Below, piece by piece: positions 46,094-54,674 of a DNA stretch of 64,000 bases (position 1 is its first letter; each line of letters opens with the position of its first letter). The stretch lies in assembly GCF_002954325.1 (NCBI RefSeq), contig NZ_MQVX01000001.1:1851383-1915382 (forward strand), given 5' to 3'. A model generated the notes under the pieces. That model was not told where the DNA came from. It made no database searches and saw only the letters and a program-made list of their open reading frames with translations. Source of the DNA: Aureicoccus marinus. GTDB lineage: Bacteria; Bacteroidota; Bacteroidia; Flavobacteriales; Flavobacteriaceae. The position numbers and the translations under genes are program-made.

Positions 46094-47322
46094 TATTCGT
46101 CTCTTAATGCAACAATAGGTTTAATACGAGCAGCTCGTCTGGCCGGAATAAGTCCCGCTAGCACCCCGCAAACCACTAGCAACAAGGTTGACCAAATGGC
46201 AAACCCAGGCGTGATATAAGGGTTCTTAATAAAATAATCTTCTAAAGTCACCCCTAAATTTTGTAACAGAAGAACACCTAGGCCCATTCCAATAAATCCT
46301 GAAACTGTTGTGATCACAGAAGCTTCTAAAAGTATTATTCCAATAATGTTTTTTGGAGTAGCACCCATTGCCTTGCGAATTCCCAATTCTTTGGTTCTTT
46401 CTTTCACAATAATGAGCATGATATTACCAATCGCAATGATTCCTGCCGCCATTGTTCCTCCAGCAAAAAACAACGCTATCCAACCAAGTACGGTAGCAAA
46501 CTGCTGATTTTGCTCGTATTGATCCGCAACGTTTCGAATAAAGATGGCGCTCGGATCCGCTGGCTTAATCACTTTTTTATCCTTTAAAAAAGCCATTAGT
46601 TTTTTCTCAAAAGACAAGGCTCCTGCAATTCCTATTTCCGGTTTAAAGGCAACAATAATCTGATCTACTTTATCGGTACTTTTCTCAATCAGCTGTCTTG
46701 TGGTATAAGGGATGTAGATAAATCGCTCTTCATTATCACCGCCATCGTCTTGGAAGACGCCGACTACCTTCATTGCACTTCCCCCTACATCTATGAACTC
46801 CCCAATCGGGTTCGAATTCCCAAAAAGATCTTTTTTAACTAAACGGCCAATTACGGCGACTTTGGCCTTCTCTTTAATATCATTCTCGTTGATATACCGC
46901 CCACGCATTATAATGGTCTTCTCATTGTATTGATGAGCAGGACCAACCGCTCTTGTGGTATAATTATCGGATTCGTTCTTGTACTTCACCAGGGCTCCAC
47001 GACTGATACGCGGAGTGATGTACTCCAAGTAAATGGCAAAATTATCTTTAATGTCTTGAAGATCCGTGTTGTCAAATTCAATTCTGCGCCCTGACTTATA
47101 GCCCTTGTAAGGCATGGAGGTACGATTAGGAAAGAGAAAAAAGGTATTTGTCGCATCATCCCCAAAGAACTCGTCAAATGTATTCTTTAGGCCGTTGGTC
47201 ATACCGACAATGATTACGACAATAAAAATCCCCAAAGCCATAGTAAACCCAGTCAGAAAAGTTCTGAGCTTGTTTTTACTTATGGTTTGAAAAATTTCTT
47301 TCCAGGTATCTCTACTGAACAT
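46093..47322 (-). CDS. MacB-type ABC transporter permease
   Basis: 409 residues with the same architecture as the next gene: N-terminal helix, MacB-PCD domain, and FtsX C-terminal helices containing IVKERTKELGIRKAMG. It overlaps the end of the ATPase gene by 11 nt. Paralogous to the 57564-58814 permease. Confidence 0.92.
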   Translation of the reverse strand: MFSRDTWKEIFQTISKNKLRTFLTGFTMALGIFIVVIIVGMTNGLKNTFDEFFGDDATNTFFLFPNRTSMPYKGYKSGRRIEFDNTDLQDIKDNFAIYLEYITPRISRGALVKYKNESDNYTTRAVGPAHQYNEKTIIMRGRYINENDIKEKAKVAVIGRLVKKDLFGNSNPIGEFIDVGGSAMKVVGVFQDDGGDNEERFIYIPYTTRQLIEKSTDKVDQIIVAFKPEIGIAGALSFEKKLMAFLKDKKVIKPADPSAIFIRNVADQYEQNQQFATVLGWIALFFAGGTMAAGIIAIGNIMLIIVKERTKELGIRKAMGATPKNIIGIILLEASVITTVSGFIGMGLGVLLLQNLGVTLEDYFIKNPYITPGFAIWSTLLLVVCGVLAGLIPARRAARIKPIVALRDE

Positions 47323-48017
47323 AATCCGACGCCCTTACTTGATCGATTTTCTTGTCTTCTACAATAACACCATCGCGTAAGTGTACAATTCGCTTACACA
47401 TGTTGGCAATATCTTCTTCGTGTGTTACCACCAAGATGGTATTCCCTTCGTCATTGATCTTTTGGATAAGATCCATTACTTCATAAGAAGTTTTACTATC
47501 CAGAGCTCCCGTAGGCTCATCCGCTAAAAGAACTTTTGGTTCTGCGGCCATCGCTCTAGCGATCGCAACACGTTGCTTTTGCCCCCCTGATAACTCATTT
47601 GGCAAATGCTTCGCCCATTCCTTTAACCCAACTCTCTCCAGATAAGACAAGGCCTTTCGTTGACGTTCCTTTCGACCCACTTTTTGATAGTATAGAGGTA
47701 AAGCAACGTTCTCCAGCGCGTTTTTTGTAATTGATCAGGTTGAAGGATTGAAAAATGAAACCCAAAAACTTATTACGGTATTCAGCCGCCTGTGTTTCAT
47801 TTAGGTTTTTGATTGGAACACCGTCAAGGATATAATCACCCTCGTCAGCTTCGTCAAGCATTCCTAAAATGTTGAGTAATGTGGATTTTCCGGATCCAGA
47901 AGATCCCATGATCGCAACTAGTTCGCCAGCTTCGGCAGAAAAGTTAATTCCCTTCAATACATGCAAGGAATTTGAGCCCATTTTATAGGACTTGTGCAGG
48001 TCACGGATTTCAATCAT
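47312..48017 (-). pseudogene. MacB/LolD-type ABC transporter ATPase, frameshifted
   Basis: Two frames (47595-48017 and 47312-47680) form a 235-residue ATPase. Walker A is GSSGSGKST (near 38), the signature LSGGQKQRVAIARA and Walker B VLLADEPTG. The frame shifts at the A-run of TACAAAAAACGCG (plus strand near 47722-47730), where one A fewer restores NYKNALENVALPLYYQ. The following genes need an ATPase, so this is probably functional and the indel an artefact. It powers the permease pair downstream. Confidence 0.85.
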
Positions 48018-48123
48018 GGTGGTTGCGTTAGTTTGGTCTTACACTCCTAATAAGACCAGCAAGTTGCCCATTTGTTACAAGAATAATTTGAATATTATGT
48101 TAAAATCTGATAACCTATGGATT

Positions 48124-49540
48124 TTAAAAATTTTGACCGTTATTTCCTACATTAAAACCCCTGAAATTGAGCGCTTCTTTAAGTCTATTCCTACTTATTC
48201 TAAACTGCTTAAACTGCAATAAAAATTGTAGTAAAAATTGGGTCTTGGTAAAATGGAAAAACATCAACAGAAAAACCGCAGGTTCTAGTAATAGATTTTG
48301 AAAAAAGTAACTCAAACCAAATAGAGATAAACCCAACAAAATTATCTGAACAAATAGAATGGAATAGACTGTTTTCAACCACGATTTGTTCTTTTGGTTT
48401 TTCTCAGCTTGACAAGCGGTTTTTAAGAAGTCCTTCCAATGGTTGAATAAATCGAAATGGAACAACTTGCTTCCATAAAATAAGCGATAACAACCCTTCC
48501 TTAATTGATCATTTTCGTTTGTCTCCCCTGATTGGCTTAATAAACGTTTCATTCCTGTAGTTTGGAGGATTATCATGCTGACCAAAAAACTCAATAAGAG
48601 CAGTCGAGAATCTATAAGGTTTAACAGCAAGCTGAGATATAACCAAAGGAAAAGGTTCCAGGGAAGATCGATTAGGAGTCTTTCTGAAAAACCAACGAAT
48701 TGAAACACATCATTCATCCTCGTATCATATTCTCCTTCTGAGTAACCCTCCCTAAGCCTTTTAGGAAGCCGGGCGATAGCTTTAATCAGCTTTCTCATCA
48801 GAAGAACTTTTTTCTGCTTTATCTTCACCCTCTTCGCTTGTTGAATAACTAAGTGAAGTATGTCGGTTATAAATAAAACTAAAAAGGAAACAGAATTACT
48901 CATTTCATTGGCATCGTCGAGAACTTGATAACCAAGACACATAAAACCAACTAGAATAAGCACATAGAATACATGTAAACTTTGCCCTTGGGTTAATACC
49001 GCTTCATTAGAAATACAATAGTGCCATTAGCGATACATTCTTTCTAATTTCTTCCTTAGCCGACTCCTGTTCTTCAACTGGATCCAAGGATATAACTACT
49101 TCCGACCAAAACCGACGAATTCTATACTTAGGAATCCAATATAATTTCCCAATGGCAGGATCCATAACCTTTACCATCCAACGACTAACCTTATAGACAA
49201 CCACAAAATGTGGACCTTGTGAAGGAATAATTCTTGCGATATAGGGTACTTTTAATACATCTAAGTGGTTAGCGTTTAGTCTTAAACCCTTAGCATTATA
49301 CCCTAACACTCTGGCTGTTTTTATCAAATTAAAAACAGAGGTTCCTGATTGATCTGTTCCTGCAATTGTTCGAAGCTCCATGATCGAAACTTCCTTACCA
49401 TGGAATCGATGAAGAGACTGCAAACAAGCAATACCGCAATCGGACTTATCAAATTGCTTTACCCGAATCCCAGAACTACTCGAATTTCCATATTCAGATA
49501 TCTTTCCGAATACAGGTATAGCGGTATTAAATGAAATCAT
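48124..49540 (-). pseudogene. C39 peptidase-ABC membrane-domain protein lacking an ATPase domain, frameshifted
   Basis: The first frame (49007-49540) is a C39 leader peptidase: catalytic Cys in SDCGIACLQS (near 35), His in PHFVVVYKV and Asp in VMDPAIG. The second (48124 to about 49007, annotated ATG at 48963) is an ABC transporter membrane domain with five to six helices, including the coupling-type region LPKRLREGYSEGEYDTRMND. One T fewer in TATTTCTAATG joins them as ...LLYSNEAVLTQ. The protein ends after RISRNRLKEAL, just where the ATPase domain of bacteriocin exporters begins, and none follows. It would cleave GG leaders but needs an ATPase in trans, perhaps from the next gene; or it is a decayed exporter. 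Confidence 0.7.
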
Positions 49541-49686
49541 CCGGCATGGTTACACTGAAACAAAAGCATTCCTAACAGAAAAGAAATGAACATAAGACCA
49601 AAGAAATAAATTACGATCAGAACATCTCTCTGGAACTTAATCAACTGAAAAAACCTGGCCATTACAGCCAGGTATACCTTACTCAT
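49537..49686 (-). CDS. Small membrane peptide, immunity candidate
   Basis: 49 residues from the ATG at 49686: a basic, amphipathic N-terminus (MARFFQLIKFQRD) and one long hydrophobic helix (LIVIYFFGLMFISFLLGMLLF). Its ATG overlaps the stop of the second precursor, and its own stop overlaps the start of the C39 gene (ATGA), so the set is translationally coupled. Small membrane proteins directly after class II bacteriocin genes are often immunity proteins; here that is inference. Confidence 0.55.
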   Translation of the reverse strand: MSKVYLAVMARFFQLIKFQRDVLIVIYFFGLMFISFLLGMLLFQCNHAG

Positions 49687-49831
49687 GATCACAATTTCTG
49701 TGATACAAGTCTTGCCCAAACTCCCATGATTTTGAGAATACTTCTAAAAGTGCAACAGGCCAATTTGGCCGAAGCCATCCACCTTTTACCTGTCTGAGGT
49801 CTTCCAGACCTAAAAATCTAATTTCATTCAT
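49679..49831 (-). CDS. Bacteriocin-like precursor peptide with GG leader (peptide 2)
   Basis: 50 residues from the ATG at 49831. The leader MNEIRFLGLEDLRQVKGG has the hydrophobic positions -4 (V), -7 (L), -12 (L) and -15 (I) before the double glycine that C39 peptidases recognise. The predicted mature peptide of 32 residues starts WLRPNWPVALL and contains one Cys near the end. A longer in-frame reading from 49906 would shift the leader away from the N-terminus and is rejected. It follows the other 50-residue precursor after 13 nt. Confidence 0.7.
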   Translation of the reverse strand: MNEIRFLGLEDLRQVKGGWLRPNWPVALLEVFSKSWEFGQDLYHRNCDHE

Positions 49832-49844
49832 TAAAGGCCTGTCT

Positions 49845-49997
49845 TTAGTGATCACTTGTAAACGATTCATAAATATAGCCTCCCATGGTCCCCAGAAGAA
49901 TAGCATCCAGGGTCATGACGAGTAACACAGGTAATATCCCTCCTTTTATTTCTTTCTGCTCTGATCTCCTTAAATCCTTCACGATTTCTTGTTTCAT
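49845..49997 (-). CDS. Bacteriocin-like precursor peptide with GG leader (peptide 1)
   Basis: 50 residues from the ATG at 49997. The leader MKQEIVKDLRRSEQKEIKGG ends in double glycine with I at -4, L at -12 and V at -15. The mature part is hydrophobic, ILPVLLVMTLDAILL followed by GTMGGYIYESF, which contains a GxxxG-like patch as in class IIb two-peptide bacteriocins. It lies directly downstream of the M50 gene and upstream of peptide 2, suggesting a two-peptide pair. Confidence 0.7.
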   Translation of the reverse strand: MKQEIVKDLRRSEQKEIKGGILPVLLVMTLDAILLGTMGGYIYESFTSDH

Positions 49998-50086
49998 TCG
50001 ATCCAATTACAATTACTTATACCTACTCTCACGTTTTTCGGCATCCACGTTTGCCAATTCCAATAGCATTGATCAAACCTAATAGT

Positions 50087-51280
50087 TCATACTGCACTAG
50101 ACATGCGCTTTGATGGATTCTTGTTCAAAAGGTGTAAGGATTTTATCCCAAGAGATAGCAGGACAAATAAGGGAAGTAAACCGAAAAATTTATACCACGA
50201 AAACCTGAGAGAAGATATTCCCTTCGTGTTATTCGATTCAGCGAAAATGCTCGAATACAGTTCCAGAAGCACAGGTATACTGTAATGAAATACTGAACTA
50301 AGAGCCCATATAACTACTGCCCCAAAGCATAATCCATAAGCCAACAAAAAGATAGAAGAAGGCTTAAAGGTTCCTGTAAGCAGTCCCTTCCAGGCCGCCA
50401 GTGACTTCTGAGACAGATTGGAAACTCCCATAACATCCGTAAGAATCCAATAACCGTCACTTTTGATAAAAGGGTTCAAATTCCATAACGTTTTTGTGCC
50501 AATTAAGAGAAAAAGACTCCGACCACTATCCCAATTCAATAAGATGGAAATAATAACTCCTAGAGAACAAAAGATCATCTCAAAGTACATCCCTGCAAAA
50601 TTAACTAGTTGGCGTCGCCTTCTCTTCAAAGCCCATATGTTAGTGACATTGGCATAAAGCACAGGACTGAGCAGGTAAAAAGCCCCTCCAATCGCGCCGG
50701 CCCTTTCACCCGAATACACCAAGGCTGAAGAATGACCAAACTCATGGAAAAGTACACTAACAAACATTAGCACAACGAATACAAATCCAGTGTTGGGCTG
50801 AATAAAAATTTCTGCAGGAACAAGCATGGTCTCCTGAATCCAAACAGCGATAAAGAGCGCCACAAATCCAATGAATACAGGTAGCGAAAACAAGAAAACT
50901 AACTTTTTAGAAAGCCTATTCACCCTAGCCGAATTAATTAGGATAAAACTCCACTGCAAATAGGTCGGAGGTTTAGTTTTCTTTGGTTCGGGAATTGGTT
51001 TGCTATCACTGGAAATCAACCAAGCCGCTTTTTTCCATGCGAATTGATGCAGTTGCCTCAGGGAAGATTCATCACTATAAGAGGACTTTTCTTTTTGATG
51101 GGATCTTATGACCTCTTCCAAACTGCCACCCTTTTCGAAGTGAATCAAAAACCTGACGAGCTCTCCCGAAACCCTCCAATACTGTTCTGAACTGATATTG
51201 CGCAGCACATAAAACTTTGACTCTTTTTCGCTTATCCGAAGATCTGGATTAAGACGGAATTGCTCTTCTTCCTTTAGCAT
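50087..51280 (-). CDS. M50-family peptidase with PqqD-like N-terminal domain
   Basis: 397 residues from the ATG at 51280, which overlaps the upstream stop by a few bases; the TTG at 51298 is less likely. The N-terminal 100 residues (FRLNPDLRISEKESKFYVLRN and onward) look like a PqqD-type peptide-recognition winged helix. The membrane part holds the zinc motif LFHEFGHSSAL (near 182) and NPFIKSDGYWILTDVMG, typical of the YydH/SagE-like peptide zinc metalloproteases found in peptide natural-product loci. Six or more membrane helices. It probably processes or helps export a precursor in this cluster. Confidence 0.8.
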   Translation of the reverse strand: MLKEEEQFRLNPDLRISEKESKFYVLRNISSEQYWRVSGELVRFLIHFEKGGSLEEVIRSHQKEKSSYSDESSLRQLHQFAWKKAAWLISSDSKPIPEPKKTKPPTYLQWSFILINSARVNRLSKKLVFLFSLPVFIGFVALFIAVWIQETMLVPAEIFIQPNTGFVFVVLMFVSVLFHEFGHSSALVYSGERAGAIGGAFYLLSPVLYANVTNIWALKRRRRQLVNFAGMYFEMIFCSLGVIISILLNWDSGRSLFLLIGTKTLWNLNPFIKSDGYWILTDVMGVSNLSQKSLAAWKGLLTGTFKPSSIFLLAYGLCFGAVVIWALSSVFHYSIPVLLELYSSIFAESNNTKGISSLRFSWYKFFGLLPLFVLLSLGIKSLHLLNKNPSKRMSSAV

Positions 51281-53175
51281 AAAGACCGAAGAACCCAAGC
51301 GGTTGTCATCACTTCACTCTTGTAAATCTCTCCTGGTTTCGCAATAATAAAGGGCATGGCCTGCCATGAACCATTGGGCTGCTGTACAGAATCTAAGTAC
51401 GATTTGGCTAGGCTAATAATAGTGGCATCGTTAAAGCCTAATTCCTTAAAAATCAATAAAGCGAAGGCAGTTGATAAAGGATCACTAACCAAGCCCTCAG
51501 TTGCGGCAAATCCCCCATCCTTATTTTGTTGCTTTAGCGTGAAGGTAAGAGCTTTGTGAATGGAGGAACTCTTTTCTTTTCCTAAGGATAGTATGAAGCG
51601 AAGACATTGGAATGTGCCATAGAGCTCTCCAAAATACCATCTGCTCTTCCAACCCCCTGAGTCCTCTTGAACGCTCAGCAAATAATCACGACATAACTCC
51701 AGATGTTCTAAATACTTTTCCTTGTTAAAGCACAACAAACTATAGGCAAAATTAGCCATCACTTCAGGGTCGGGCCCCCGGCCCCAACACTTGGTATTTA
51801 ACCACTCTTGCTTCTGTTCGAGCGAGGTTCTGTTCTTTAGAGGCACCAACCACGTTTCCCATACACCAGGCTCAATTGCCCTCTCCTCCAAAGCTAAGCG
51901 AATCGCTCGGCCGACCTTTTCATCGAGCTTATCCTTACAATCAAAACGACAGGCTAATTGAATGACCTGTGCCAGATCATCTATATCAGATGACAATTCT
52001 GGAACTTCGTCAAAATAAGCCCAGCAACCAACTCCGAATTTACGTTTACACGATTCTACAAAAGTCCACTCTTTTTCTATAAAATCGCGCCATTGCGCAT
52101 CTTCTGGGTTCATGGCAAAAGAAATACACTCACAAAGAAGAGTTCTTTGAAATAACTCACCCTTATGAACCCGATCACCGGAATTAAAACCATCTTCCAA
52201 GGATAACCACATCCAATGCGCCAGGTCGTTCCAATTGGATTCAGAAGCAGTTTGCAAATACCGCCAAGCCTTTTCAAAGCTTGCAAAATAGCTTTGTCCG
52301 ATATCAGGCAGTCTATGGGATTCTGTCCTTGTTTGCAAATCGGCCCACTTCTGCTCGACCACCTTCAATTGAATCTCTGTTTTCTGTCGATATCGCTTAA
52401 ACAAATCCTCTAATTGTTGCCCTAAGGTCAACCAGGACGATTGAATATTACTTGGAAGATCTGCTTGAGACAGATTGAGGTAGCGACAAGAATTATCAAG
52501 CAAAAGAGAGGCATGTCCACGGAGAAAAAATAGTTTGTGATTTCCCTCAACAGTATGCTTAACCCAATCGGAATTCTGTTTTTTATAGTCATAGACAGCC
52601 CAATTGAATTGACCTGAAATCCAATCAACTTTAAAGTCTTTAACGTCATCATACAACTGTATACCTACAGAAAAATAATGATGAGATTGGATCAAAGACT
52701 TCCATATCACAGAGTCAGGTTGCCCATTGAGCAAATGCATAGCATCAATAGCTAAAAGACCTCCACTGGATTTAAGTTGAGCAAGACGACAATAATCATT
52801 AAACTGTACCTCTGTTTGAGCTTGAAGTTCTTTATCCAAGGCAAGAGCTCTTTCGACTTCTTTCTTTCTATCAACCCAACATCGCCAAAAGGACGAATTC
52901 TTTTGGAATAGCTCACTTAAAACAAGTAAGGCCGCATCCCTTAAATCCAACAACATGGACAAATCGTCAACAACTCCTTCATCCATTATCTCATCCTGAA
53001 TCAAAAAAGCATGGTATTGATAATAAGCTGCCAGACTCAACTGCTCAACTTCTTGCTTTGAGACGTCCGGATAATAAGCATCAAATAGCGCTGGGTAATT
53101 CCGATAAAAGGAAGGAGATCTATCATTCCTCACCCAGTCATCAATCCGATTAGTTCTTTCTATTAATAAATTCAT
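51274..53175 (-). CDS. Two-domain terpene enzyme: class I isoprenoid-synthase-like plus class II cyclase-like
   Basis: 633 residues. The N-terminal part (about 1-300) looks like an all-helical isoprenoid synthase: Asp-rich DEIMDE in AFLIQDEIMDEGVVDD (near 62) and a second DDVKD in QLYDDVKDFKVD (near 170) match the two metal-binding motifs. The C-terminal part (about 310-633) resembles squalene-hopene/diterpene cyclases: the class II acid motif DIDD in SSDIDDLAQVI (near 410) and QW-like repeats EDSGGW, WYFGELYGTFQCLRFIL, KDGGFA and NGSWQAM. The pair could make and protonate a prenyl diphosphate. This class I-before-class II order is unusual. The substrate and any link to the peptides are unknown. 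Confidence 0.7.
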   Translation of the reverse strand: MNLLIERTNRIDDWVRNDRSPSFYRNYPALFDAYYPDVSKQEVEQLSLAAYYQYHAFLIQDEIMDEGVVDDLSMLLDLRDAALLVLSELFQKNSSFWRCWVDRKKEVERALALDKELQAQTEVQFNDYCRLAQLKSSGGLLAIDAMHLLNGQPDSVIWKSLIQSHHYFSVGIQLYDDVKDFKVDWISGQFNWAVYDYKKQNSDWVKHTVEGNHKLFFLRGHASLLLDNSCRYLNLSQADLPSNIQSSWLTLGQQLEDLFKRYRQKTEIQLKVVEQKWADLQTRTESHRLPDIGQSYFASFEKAWRYLQTASESNWNDLAHWMWLSLEDGFNSGDRVHKGELFQRTLLCECISFAMNPEDAQWRDFIEKEWTFVESCKRKFGVGCWAYFDEVPELSSDIDDLAQVIQLACRFDCKDKLDEKVGRAIRLALEERAIEPGVWETWLVPLKNRTSLEQKQEWLNTKCWGRGPDPEVMANFAYSLLCFNKEKYLEHLELCRDYLLSVQEDSGGWKSRWYFGELYGTFQCLRFILSLGKEKSSSIHKALTFTLKQQNKDGGFAATEGLVSDPLSTAFALLIFKELGFNDATIISLAKSYLDSVQQPNGSWQAMPFIIAKPGEIYKSEVMTTAWVLRSLC

Positions 53176-54262
53176 ATTCTTCTTGAGTTAACAGGTAGCT
53201 ATTACCAGAAATCGGAACATATCTGACTTGGTCTAGAATAGGCTTTTGGAGATCCAGTTTTATTTTGGTTCTGGTTGATTTCTGGAAAGAAGGCTCTTCC
53301 TGCACCTGATAAGTCAAACTCACTTCGTCTATTGGCCCCCAATCAACAGAGTTATGCGTTACATATTCAAAGGAGCTCAGATGTCTATTTTGCTTTTTAC
53401 CTAAATTGAACTTCCAACTCATGCGGCTATGGCTTGTCCGTACGCTGTACTTTTTACGGTAGCGTTCGGAAAAATAAGTACTCCCGTCCTCCGACCCTTC
53501 GAGTTCCCATGCAATACTTAAAAGATTTTTAGTCTTATTACAAAAGAATAGCTCCCCATGCAAAAGCTTTACTTCTGTCTTGAGATCCGGTCTGATAATC
53601 CCAGAAAATTGAATTTCAGTGAACGCTTTACTGTACCTTATTTTTTCAATGGTATAGTCTTTCATACATCTCAATAAGAATTGAATCGGATAGTTCAACT
53701 GAATCATATTCAAAAGGTCCTTAGGGGCAACATATCCCCCATGTGAAAGAGGAGAGTCCATTCTTAATTGACTTGCATATTGAATATTATTCAGAAAAAG
53801 ACCTTTTCCCGGTTGTTCTGCTATTTGAGCTTGAAATAAATGACTCAATTCCCCATTGGTACGGCTGAGTTTTCGAAAAAGAAGGGTTCGCTTTGATGCT
53901 ATTTTCTTTGAATCAATCAGCCATCCGTTCAAATATCCCATCAAATCAAAGGCATATAATTCCACTTCCTTCAGGACGGTAAAAACAGGACTTAAATAAA
54001 GAGTATCACGCTCTTCACCACTATCGTAAATCTTATATTTAAAACCTAAATGACTTATTTTCCAAAGTCCTTTAAAAGGCTTAAATAGTTTGCCTTCTTC
54101 ATTGCTGATGAACCCATTGCCATCCTGCAAATGGATCATATGCGCACCGGCAATGGGCAGGGAGTCGAGCTCATTGAGCAGTTGGAGTTGTTTACTCTGA
54201 GGGGTCAGGAAATTGGCACAACCAATAAAAACTAAAAAAGTAAGGTGTATGGACTTTTTCAT
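53150..54262 (-). CDS. Secreted protein with CarboxypepD_reg-like N-terminus
   Basis: 370 residues with a signal peptide. A carboxypeptidase-regulatory-like beta-sandwich (about 28-100: LPIAGAHMIHLQDGNGFISNEEGKL) is followed by a domain with repeated aromatic/charged strands of unknown family. Located between the first precursor gene and the terpene enzyme gene, with which it overlaps by 26 nt, so it belongs to the locus. A role in binding, transfer or self-protection at the envelope is possible but not shown. Confidence 0.65.
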   Translation of the reverse strand: MKKSIHLTFLVFIGCANFLTPQSKQLQLLNELDSLPIAGAHMIHLQDGNGFISNEEGKLFKPFKGLWKISHLGFKYKIYDSGEERDTLYLSPVFTVLKEVELYAFDLMGYLNGWLIDSKKIASKRTLLFRKLSRTNGELSHLFQAQIAEQPGKGLFLNNIQYASQLRMDSPLSHGGYVAPKDLLNMIQLNYPIQFLLRCMKDYTIEKIRYSKAFTEIQFSGIIRPDLKTEVKLLHGELFFCNKTKNLLSIAWELEGSEDGSTYFSERYRKKYSVRTSHSRMSWKFNLGKKQNRHLSSFEYVTHNSVDWGPIDEVSLTYQVQEEPSFQKSTRTKIKLDLQKPILDQVRYVPISGNSYLLTQEEYEFINRKN

Positions 54263-54292
54263 AAAAAGAAGGCCACCACTACGGGTGGCCTT
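54263..54292 (-). terminator. Terminator/attenuator between precursor and biosynthetic genes
   Basis: On the minus strand GGCCACC-CGTAGT-GGTGGCC is followed by TTCTTTTT, ending one base before the ATG of the secreted-protein gene. It would stop most transcripts after the precursor gene, giving an excess of precursor over enzymes, and would also hide the ribosome binding region of the next gene. Confidence 0.75.
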
Positions 54293-54298
54293 TAAGAA

Positions 54299-54454
54299 CT
54301 AGAATTTCACTTTAGAGGTTATTTTGAAATCTCCCCCAGATTCTACTTGGGCTCCAACTTCACCACCTTTAATCCAACCCAACTCGAACCGCTGTTCTAG
54401 TTCTTCAATTTCGAAATACCGCATCAACTCGGCTTCTTTCTCACAATTATCCAT
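54299..54454 (-). CDS. Short peptide with GG-type leader (precursor candidate)
   Basis: 51 residues, too short for usual ORF calling. An acidic helical leader (CEKEAELMRYFEIEELEQRF) leads to LGWIKGG with I at -4 and L at -7, and a 20-residue polar tail EVGAQVESGGDFKITSKVKF. It lies between the HTH gene and the terminator that precedes the biosynthetic genes, the usual place for a Bacteroidota natural-product precursor (TIGR04149-like). The tail differs fully from the two bacteriocin-like peptides. Confidence 0.6.
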   Translation of the reverse strand: MDNCEKEAELMRYFEIEELEQRFELGWIKGGEVGAQVESGGDFKITSKVKF

Positions 54455-54503
54455 TACTCAATGTTTATTGGTTCTCCCACTTTAAAGGCAGCGGGAATGA
54501 CCT

Positions 54504-54599
54504 TTAACCTACTTTCCTAAACAAAGACCGGAAAGCCAAGGATGCGCAATAAAGGAACCAAACATCCAGATTCAACATACGTGCTCCCCATCCAATCAT
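54504..54599 (-). CDS. Possible 31-residue peptide
   Basis: ATG at 54599 opens 31 codons with a hydrophobic helix (LDVWFLYCASLAF) and a basic tail (RSLFRKVG). An overlapping frame from 54627 gives a 36-residue alternative that is mostly polar at the start. One of them may be real, given the 220-nt gap before the precursor gene, but neither has supporting similarity. Confidence 0.22.
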   Translation of the reverse strand: MIGWGARMLNLDVWFLYCASLAFRSLFRKVG

Positions 54600-54674
54600 C
54601 CCATTCGGAATAGTCAAAATATTTCATGTATTCAGATTTAAATTCGAGACGAATCTAAACGAGGTCCCTGCAAC

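Noticed and set aside
49679..49906. A 75-residue protein starting at 49906
   Set aside because: The internal ATG at 49831 puts the double-glycine leader at the N-terminus; the longer reading overlaps the preceding precursor and buries the leader.
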